Below are positions 58,785-64,000 of a stretch of DNA of 64,000 bases, one piece after another. Both the position numbers and the translations under genes were made by a program. The notes beneath the pieces are model-generated. The model ran no database searches. It worked only from the letters and a program-made list of their open reading frames with translations, and was not told where the DNA came from. The stretch is from a virus, in the IMG/VR virus record IMGVR_UViG_3300023174_007844, positions 1-64,000 of that record; one strand, 5' to 3'. Positions within the stretch are counted from its first letter, which is position 1, and each line of letters opens with the position of its first letter.

Positions 58785-59162
58785 ATGTGGTATCGAATTT
58801 CAGCAAAGAAAAAAGTTAGCTTAGTTATTGTATTTAATGGCGATAAAGTTTTGTTAGGTGAAAAATTGTCTGGCTATGAAATTCCTGGCGGTCATGTTGA
58901 TTATTTAGAAGATGAAAAAGATTGTGCCAGAAGAGAATTGGAAGAAGAAACTAACTTAAAGATATCTAAAATTAAACTTTTGCGCACTATGGATATGCCT
59001 GACAAAATTGTTTATGTTTATTACACTAATAATTATTCTGGTGATCTCTTAGCTGGAGATGATTTAGTAGGAGCAAGTTGGCATAAAATAAATGATTTGC
59101 CCAAAATAAAATTTAATGGTGCTGAATTAATTTCTGAAGCATACGAAAAAAGCTCCTCATAA
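58785..59162 (+). CDS. Nudix hydrolase with MWY-type N-terminus
   Basis: 125 aa. Perfect Nudix box: GHVDYLE, seven residues, then RRELEEETNL (GX5EX7REUXEEXGU layout). It hydrolyses nucleoside diphosphates linked to another moiety; substrate unknown. The first residues MWYRISAKKK match the MWYKIAQ leader of the ADP-ribosyltransferase-like protein nearby, which suggests a shared N-terminal tag. No SD; the start lies 24 nt after the terminator. Confidence 0.9.
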   Translation: MWYRISAKKKVSLVIVFNGDKVLLGEKLSGYEIPGGHVDYLEDEKDCARRELEEETNLKISKIKLLRTMDMPDKIVYVYYTNNYSGDLLAGDDLVGASWHKINDLPKIKFNGAELISEAYEKSSS

Positions 59163-59176
59163 GGGAGCTTTTTTAT
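59147..59176. terminator. Bidirectional terminator
   Basis: AAAAAGCTCC/GGGAGCTTTTT hairpin between convergent genes ending at 59162 and 59177. Confidence 0.85.
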
Positions 59177-60193
59177 TTAGAATGAAATGTGTTTATATCC
59201 AGATTGTTCTAGGAATCTTAGAAATTCTCTTCCGTCAAATCCTCTTTGTTGTCCTTCCCAAATGGTTTTTTCTATTAGTTTTTCTCGCCATTTTTTATAA
59301 TTAGGGCAATTCCAATCAAACCAATTATTTTCTAGTAATTTGAGATTAAGAACAGTTTGATTTACATTTGTTGAATAAGGAAATTTCCAAAACTTAAATT
59401 CAGGGTTGTATTTTTCTTTTGTAGTATCAAAATATAATTGATTTCCAAGACAAGCCTGAGAAGCATCCAATAGATCGAATAAATCTTTATCTGCCCAAAT
59501 AATCATCCATAGTGCTTCATAACACCACCCAGAATATCCATTAGATTTATTAGGATCTTTTTCAATTAATTTCTTGAATTTTTCCTCTCTTGACAATCCT
59601 CTTAAGTAGGGGTGATACATGTCTATATCTTGAAATAAATAATCTGGTTTTTCAGCTTCTTCTAATAATTGAAATATCTTTTCATCTGTATTCCAATAAA
59701 TTAAGTTTTCATAAAAAGAAATTGGTTTTTCTTGAATTTTTTCTCTAGATACATAAAAAATTTCACCAGGACCAAAACAATAAAGGTATTTACTAATATT
59801 ATTGTCATTAATAAAACCTAGTCCTAATTTGTGAGCTATTTCTCGAATGGGATTTAATCTAACCCAACTAGATGAAAATTGATTATAAATTGGTCGTGCA
59901 TAACAAAAGGAACCATATCCAGCTGTTAGTGTGCTTTCGATAGCTAATAATGGTTCATGAACATGATCATCTGGAATAGCTTGAGAATAAATAACAAAAT
60001 CTGGCAAGTTGTTATAATTTTCAATAATCCATTTTATAAATATTGTTTGATTACTTGTATTCTTGTCTACACAAATATCATCTGGTTCTGGATTATTTCC
60101 AACATGAAAAACTGTTTTAGGGTATTTTAATTTATTGATGAAAATATCTCTATCTTCATTATTATGAATAATTATAAAGTGTTTATTTTGCAT
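59177..60193 (-). CDS. Putative glycosyltransferase-like protein (DUF3431-like)
   Basis: 338 aa. Start HFIIIHNNEDRDIFINKLKY, then VFHVGNNPEPDD and FIKWIIENYNNLPDFVIYSQ, the 'YL.yII.nYd.LPd..vF.Q' block of DUF3431 proteins found near glycosyltransferases. Aromatic-rich C-terminal half. SD TTGAGG; TATAAT upstream. Sugar transfer is suspected only. Confidence 0.55.
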   Translation of the reverse strand: MQNKHFIIIHNNEDRDIFINKLKYPKTVFHVGNNPEPDDICVDKNTSNQTIFIKWIIENYNNLPDFVIYSQAIPDDHVHEPLLAIESTLTAGYGSFCYARPIYNQFSSSWVRLNPIREIAHKLGLGFINDNNISKYLYCFGPGEIFYVSREKIQEKPISFYENLIYWNTDEKIFQLLEEAEKPDYLFQDIDMYHPYLRGLSREEKFKKLIEKDPNKSNGYSGWCYEALWMIIWADKDLFDLLDASQACLGNQLYFDTTKEKYNPEFKFWKFPYSTNVNQTVLNLKLLENNWFDWNCPNYKKWREKLIEKTIWEGQQRGFDGREFLRFLEQSGYKHISF

Positions 60194-60265
60194 TTAAATC
60201 CTCAAGTAAATTATACGCAGAAAAAAAATTTATTTTCTAGAATATAACACATGGAGGATATCTTA

Positions 60266-60373
60266 ATGAAGGGAAAATTATCACCAACGGAGTTGACAAT
60301 TTGCATAATGACAATATTAACATTACTTGCAATTTTCATTCCAATATTTTTATTAGCATGGTCAGGTTATTAA
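60266..60373 (+). CDS. Membrane micropeptide
   Basis: 35 aa with SD GGAGGATATCTTA-ATG. One hydrophobic span (TICIMTILTLLAIFIPIFLLAW). Its stop overlaps the start of the next membrane protein by 16 nt, indicating coupling. Confidence 0.6.
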   Translation: MKGKLSPTELTICIMTILTLLAIFIPIFLLAWSGY

Positions 60374-60954
60374 TCGATTTATTACAAAAATTTTTTTCAT
60401 CTAATAGGCATTTCGGGAATATAAGAACAAAACACGAAACGTCTGCCCCTTTAGAATGGAAAGAAAGTTTTTGGGATAAACTTAAAAAAGACAAATTATT
60501 TTCTCCAATAGATCTTAATAACAAAGAGCATTTCAAAGAAATAAGAATAAAGATAGGCAAGAAGTTTATTGTTCTTGCTATTAATATATTTTTGATATCT
60601 TTCACATTCAATATTATTAAAGATTCTTACAACATAATTAGAGCAGATTATTTGTTAATGAATAGTTCAAAGATAGATTTTTCCAATGATTTGCCAGAAA
60701 ATTTGAAAAAAGAAGAGCAAAACAAAATCGAATCTTTGAGCAATTATATAAAAAGAAAAGATTTAATAAATATTGCAAAAACTACAGCAGAATTATCTAT
60801 ATATGCCAAATGGAAAGAGTATTTTATAAGTGATAGAAAACAAAAATTTATAAAGGAAAATCAAGATGCAATTAAGGGAAATATATTTTCTTTCTTAAAT
60901 AATTTATTTATTTTGTATTTGATATTGAAGAAAAAAATTACCCGTCAACAATAG
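60358..60954 (+). CDS. Two-span membrane protein
   Basis: 198 aa from the ATG at 60358 (a TTG 19 codons earlier is unlikely). Spans FIVLAINIFLISFTF (about residue 65) and IFSFLNNLFILYLIL near the C-terminus, with a charged helical region between them. Overlaps the convergent RusA gene by 17 nt. Not recognised. Confidence 0.68.
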   Translation: MVRLLIDLLQKFFSSNRHFGNIRTKHETSAPLEWKESFWDKLKKDKLFSPIDLNNKEHFKEIRIKIGKKFIVLAINIFLISFTFNIIKDSYNIIRADYLLMNSSKIDFSNDLPENLKKEEQNKIESLSNYIKRKDLINIAKTTAELSIYAKWKEYFISDRKQKFIKENQDAIKGNIFSFLNNLFILYLILKKKITRQQ

Positions 60955-61309
60955 AATAAGAAATACAAGTGGTGGGTGATCCGAAACCTTGTAAATATCT
61001 CACTTTCACTGATTCAACAAATCTGCTTGTATCATCAGGAATTATTTCAGCTCTTACTAATAGATCAACAATAGGTTTTACAATATTGTCTGGATCGCAT
61101 TTTAGTTTCCATTGAAGATCGGCAAGAATTAGAATTTCTATTTCAATTGGATAATTTGTTGCTGGTAATAAATTGTCTTTAATGATTGAAATGTTTTTAT
61201 CAATCCAATCATTATATTTTTTACTTTTCACCATTTTGCCACGAGCAATAGGCGCATACATTTTGTTTGCAGAGAAAGGTTCTTGGATAGTGCAAGACTT
61301 TTTAAGCAT
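60938..61309 (-). CDS. RusA-like Holliday-junction resolvase
   Basis: 123 aa from the internal ATG at 61309, giving the normal RusA length (about 120); upstream in-frame codons look non-coding. Active-site pattern KCDPDNIVKPIVDLLVRAEI followed by IPDDTSRFVESVKV matches RusA (three catalytic Asp and a Lys). It resolves Holliday junctions in recombination and packaging. Divergent from the FkbM gene. Confidence 0.88.
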   Translation of the reverse strand: MLKKSCTIQEPFSANKMYAPIARGKMVKSKKYNDWIDKNISIIKDNLLPATNYPIEIEILILADLQWKLKCDPDNIVKPIVDLLVRAEIIPDDTSRFVESVKVRYLQGFGSPTTCISYSIVDG

Positions 61310-61359
61310 GAAGGTTTTATACAGAGCAAATGTGAAAGCCAGTATGGGGGTGGGAAAAA

Positions 61360-61950
61360 ATGGATACTTTTTTTTGTGAATTGGGCAGTGATAAGTATAT
61401 AAGAGAAAATTTTTTTTCTGACTATCAATACAAAGGGACAATGGTTGAAGTTGGAGGGGGACATCCAGAATTATATTCAACATCAAAACATTGGATAGAC
61501 AATGGCTGGAGAGCGATCATTTTTGAACCACAACCTAAATTTTTTGAAATGCATAAAAATTTAAACAATGAAGTATATGATGTTGCAATTTCAAATGCTT
61601 GTGGTGAAGATATAGACTTTCATATTTGTAAAGATTCGATGGGTATGTCAGCTTCAGCTTTAGCACATAGAATTGGACAATACAATTTAGATCAAATAAT
61701 TAAAACTAACACTATAACTTTGGACAAAGCTTTAGATGTTATTGATGTAAATAAAATTGATATTGTAAATATAGATGTTGAAGGCTGGGAATTGGAAGTT
61801 ATGCAGGGTTTTAGCCCAGAAAAATATAATTTTCCTCTTATTGTACTTGAAAACTTTACTAGAAGTTCTTCATATATAGAGTATATGGAAAAAATTGGTT
61901 ATAAATTAATTTGGAATCTTGAATATAATTATTTATTCCAACATGAATAA
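61360..61950 (+). CDS. FkbM-family methyltransferase
   Basis: 196 aa. AdoMet motif GTMVEVGGGHPELYS, RAIIFEPQPKFFEMHKNL (acidic loop), and the family hallmark IDIVNIDVEGWELEVMQGF. FkbM enzymes O-methylate sugars or related glycosides, consistent with the nearby epimerase and glycosyltransferases. Confidence 0.87.
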   Translation: MDTFFCELGSDKYIRENFFSDYQYKGTMVEVGGGHPELYSTSKHWIDNGWRAIIFEPQPKFFEMHKNLNNEVYDVAISNACGEDIDFHICKDSMGMSASALAHRIGQYNLDQIIKTNTITLDKALDVIDVNKIDIVNIDVEGWELEVMQGFSPEKYNFPLIVLENFTRSSSYIEYMEKIGYKLIWNLEYNYLFQHE

Positions 61951-61991
61951 TAATTTTGTATTGATATAAGAATAAAGGATACTATTTCCTA

Positions 61992-63077
61992 ATGTGGTAT
62001 AAAATAGCCCAGCAATTGCAACTTCCTGGTTTAGATGTAGAGCAATCTTCACCAACAACAAGAGAAAAATCTAAGCCAAGAGAAGAATCACCAGAACTTT
62101 TAGAAACTCAAAAAAATCCTCAAAGTTTATTCTTTAGTGATTGGGCTAAAGGTCATTACGTGCCAGAAGAACCTGTCTATCACGGAACAACTCACGAATT
62201 TGATAGATTTGATATTGACAAAGGTTCAATGAGTAATTATTTTGGTCCAGCATTTTATTTTACTAGTGATGAAGAAGATGCTTCAAAAAATTACACTGGT
62301 ACTGGGCCTGATCAAGAAAGAAACATTGAAAATCTTCAATATAATTTGCTTGATCAATATGATGAAGACGAATATTATCTATGGAATTTATATAGTGATG
62401 ATCCAAGATATAGTAGAGAATTCAATGAAGACGGTAAACCATATAACCCAAGTTATCTAGCAGAAAAAATTGCCAGAGATACAATTTTAGGACCCAATAA
62501 ACCTAGAGTAATTCCTGCTCACGTTAGAATGAAAAACCCAATTCATCTAACTAGTTCACAGGATGCAGAACATCCAGAAAAAGTTTTCATTGATGATATA
62601 GAAGGTAGTATGGACTTTTTAGGGAAAAGAATCAATCCTTCTGACAACCATAATTTGAGCACAGTTATATCAAAACTTCACAATATTATAGTGGACTATT
62701 GGGATTATGATATTGCTAATGAAATTTGTGAAGAATTAGTGCAAGATAATTCTGTTGGATTTGATGAAGAAATTTCAGCCTCTTCATTGATCATGGACCT
62801 AATTAAAAAATTAGAATTTTATGATAGTGATCAAGATACTCAGTTTAAAGGTGATATTGTCAAAAGATTTATTAATTCACTAGGACATGACAGTATTGTC
62901 ATGGATCCTAATCAATTTTTCAGAATGTACTCTCAAAAGAAACCAATCAAACATTACATCACCTGGAATCCAGAAAACATTAAACACGCCAGAGAAAATA
63001 TAGAGTTTGATCCAAAAAATCCTGTTATCACTGCTAAGAGTGGTAAAATTAATTTATGGAAGAATTCTTTGCTGTAG
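61992..63077 (+). CDS. MWY-leader ADP-ribosyltransferase-like protein (ART-PolyVal type)
   Basis: 361 aa. The leader MWYKIAQQLQLPGLDVEQSS is followed by a disordered segment, then an ART-like core: EPVYHGTTHEFDRFDIDKGS (HGT), YFGPAFYFTSDEEDASKNY (YFTS) and the ending ITWNPENIKHARENIEFDPK, similar to 'F.P.QIKSA.GN.G.FDP' that closes ART-PolyVal domains of phage polyvalent proteins. A catalytic Glu is not pinpointed. TACTAT lies 6 nt before the ATG. Likely packaged and injected host-modifying enzyme by analogy to T4 Alt; inferred. Confidence 0.72.
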   Translation: MWYKIAQQLQLPGLDVEQSSPTTREKSKPREESPELLETQKNPQSLFFSDWAKGHYVPEEPVYHGTTHEFDRFDIDKGSMSNYFGPAFYFTSDEEDASKNYTGTGPDQERNIENLQYNLLDQYDEDEYYLWNLYSDDPRYSREFNEDGKPYNPSYLAEKIARDTILGPNKPRVIPAHVRMKNPIHLTSSQDAEHPEKVFIDDIEGSMDFLGKRINPSDNHNLSTVISKLHNIIVDYWDYDIANEICEELVQDNSVGFDEEISASSLIMDLIKKLEFYDSDQDTQFKGDIVKRFINSLGHDSIVMDPNQFFRMYSQKKPIKHYITWNPENIKHARENIEFDPKNPVITAKSGKINLWKNSLL

Positions 63078-63418
63078 TTTTCATCGAATGTATGATGGAA
63101 AATAATAGATGTTTCTCTGACAAAGATTTTTATAAATTATTAAAAACCCAAAGACTAGATAAATCAAAAGTAAATTTCAATCAACTTATGCAAGCATTTT
63201 TAATTGAATTTGAATTTGATAATTATGAGATTTTAGACAATATATGGCAGCCTAAAGGATCATTTGTTTCTCATAAAGCAATTTGGAATATAATTGATGA
63301 ATTAGAGTTACATTTAGAAGTGGAAAATTCATTGGGTGGATTTTACGAAACAAGTTGTGATGTAGTACAGAAAATTAATAATTATCTTTGGTTATGCGAA
63401 AAAGAAGCCTCCCAATAA
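63056..63418 (+). CDS. Hypothetical protein
   Basis: 120 aa, 22-nt overlap with the ART-like gene, so coupled; a partner such as an immunity or chaperone protein is conceivable but unsupported. Helical, acidic, aromatic (FFAVVFIECMMENNRCF; AFLIEFEFDNYEILDNIW). Not recognised. Confidence 0.65.
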   Translation: MEEFFAVVFIECMMENNRCFSDKDFYKLLKTQRLDKSKVNFNQLMQAFLIEFEFDNYEILDNIWQPKGSFVSHKAIWNIIDELELHLEVENSLGGFYETSCDVVQKINNYLWLCEKEASQ

Positions 63419-63433
63419 AGGGGGGCTTCTTTT
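63401..63433 (+). terminator. Intrinsic terminator
   Basis: AAAGAAGCCTCCC paired with GGGGGGCTTCTTT, 6-nt loop, T-run. It overlaps the end of the preceding coding sequence. Confidence 0.88.
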
Positions 63434-63453
63434 TTTATAAGAAACTTATTGAT

Positions 63454-63918
63454 ATGTATGCTGAAAAACTCTTAAGGATAGCAAGTAAATTAGATAGCTT
63501 AGAACAGTATAAGTTAGCAGATAAATTTCTAAAACTTGCTCAAGATATGTCTGTTCCTTATTATGTATATCCCACTCAGCAAAAATATGATTATAGAAAC
63601 AGAATACCAATGAAACGAGATTTCACTGGCAAATCTACAACAGAAATAGATAATAAGTTTGGTCAGGATGCAAAAATATATTTACAACAATTAATAAAAG
63701 ATCCATTATTATTTGACCATCCACAATCAAAAATAATGTTAGACACTATATTAAATGATCCTGACTATAAAATGAATCAATCCTCTTTAGTCAATATGGT
63801 TAATATATATCGAAATCATTATGAGCAACTAAATGACAATAGAAATGATATTCATGCAATTGCTGATTTGGAACCAGAATTACACAAGCACTTAGACAAT
63901 ATGTTGAGTAAAACTTAG
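63454..63918 (+). CDS. Candidate virion protein with helical N-terminal leader
   Basis: 154 aa from the ATG at 63454 (the longer frame reads through the terminator). The leader (YAEKLLRIASKLDSLEQYKL, ADKFLKLAQD) fits the shared hairpin. The body is polar and helical with Tyr/Asn-rich segments. Not recognised otherwise. Confidence 0.7.
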   Translation: MYAEKLLRIASKLDSLEQYKLADKFLKLAQDMSVPYYVYPTQQKYDYRNRIPMKRDFTGKSTTEIDNKFGQDAKIYLQQLIKDPLLFDHPQSKIMLDTILNDPDYKMNQSSLVNMVNIYRNHYEQLNDNRNDIHAIADLEPELHKHLDNMLSKT

Positions 63919-63927
63919 GAAAACTTT

Positions 63928-64000
63928 ATGTGGTACAACAGAACAATTTTAGCAGCAATACAAGATGCAATCAACGCCTTGCAATCAAAAGGTGTAAGTG
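63928..64000 (+). CDS. MWY-leader protein, partial (C-terminus outside window)
   Basis: ATG with SD AGGA, 24 codons visible: MWYNRTILAAIQDAINALQS. Another MWY-type N-terminus directly after a helical-leader gene. Confidence 0.55.
   Translation, partial: MWYNRTILAAIQDAINALQSKGVS

Noticed and set aside
1-64000. Recoded stop codons, as in some large phages
   Set aside because: TAA, TAG and TGA each end recognisable genes at expected family lengths and no family is cut by one recurrent stop.
1-64000. Prophage or integrated element
   Set aside because: No integrase, excisionase, attachment-site duplication or flanking host genes were found in the window.

Overview
This window looks like part of the genome of a large, low-GC, tailed, virulent-type bacteriophage. 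It is gene-dense on both strands with many ATGA or TAATG overlaps. It encodes most of a DNA replication and repair set, five tRNAs, homing-type HNH endonucleases, candidate virion proteins and many very small orphan genes. No integrase, rRNA, CRISPR array or host housekeeping operon is visible. The code is standard, since TAA, TAG and TGA all close recognisable genes. The host cannot be named. SpoVS-like and Ycf46-like proteins and a eukaryote-like class Ia ribonucleotide reductase are unusual phage cargo and might narrow it by phylogeny.

Region 1 (1-8.4 kb, minus strand) holds a partial HNH endonuclease, nrdB-nrdA, a SpoVS-like protein, a zinc-finger protein with sigma-factor-like ends, RecJ, and the catalytic half of a DnaG primase. 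Two plus-strand genes (8.5-9.8 kb) are candidate virion proteins. Region 2 (9.9-26.3 kb, minus strand) is a long replication/recombination operon. In transcription order it holds an orphan, the SbcC N-half, SbcD, a coiled coil, the SbcC C-half, an orphan, a Ycf46-like AAA+ protein, a DnaC-like loader, DnaB helicase, the primase zinc domain, two small proteins (one a probable DNA binder), DnaE polymerase, an orphan, a gp32-like SSB, and after a terminator a RecA/UvsX protein. Both primase and SbcC/Rad50 are split into separate genes.

Region 3 (26.3-38.4 kb) is mixed: small proteins, a secreted protein, a very large unknown protein, a tandem pair of related tail/baseplate-like proteins, a RusA-like resolvase, a Cas4/RecB-like nuclease, candidate virion proteins and two glycosyltransferases. 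Region 4 (38.4-49.4 kb, minus) is an accessory block. It holds a FeoA-like domain, an HD hydrolase, two Tad2-like (DUF2829) anti-Thoeris candidates, one of them duplicated within a single chain, a secreted fibronectin-III-like protein, a DEDD exonuclease and a Fic protein. Region 5 (49.5-64 kb) has micro-membrane proteins, a DNA N6-adenine methyltransferase, a tRNA cluster (Asn, Glu, Gln, Thr, and Arg apart), sugar and methyl-transfer genes, a Nudix hydrolase, a second RusA, and an ADP-ribosyltransferase-like protein.

Three features stand out. (i) The tRNA-Asn(GUU) is interrupted inside the anticodon by a 209-nt group I intron. (ii) A family of otherwise unrelated proteins shares a short N-terminal helical or 'MWY...' leader ending near an A/S-Q, reminiscent of a capsid-targeting or cleavage signal; one member carries an ADP-ribosyltransferase domain. 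(iii) Many genes have a GG-TATAAT-type -10 box only 5-7 nt before the ATG, implying leaderless mRNAs, often directly after an intrinsic terminator.
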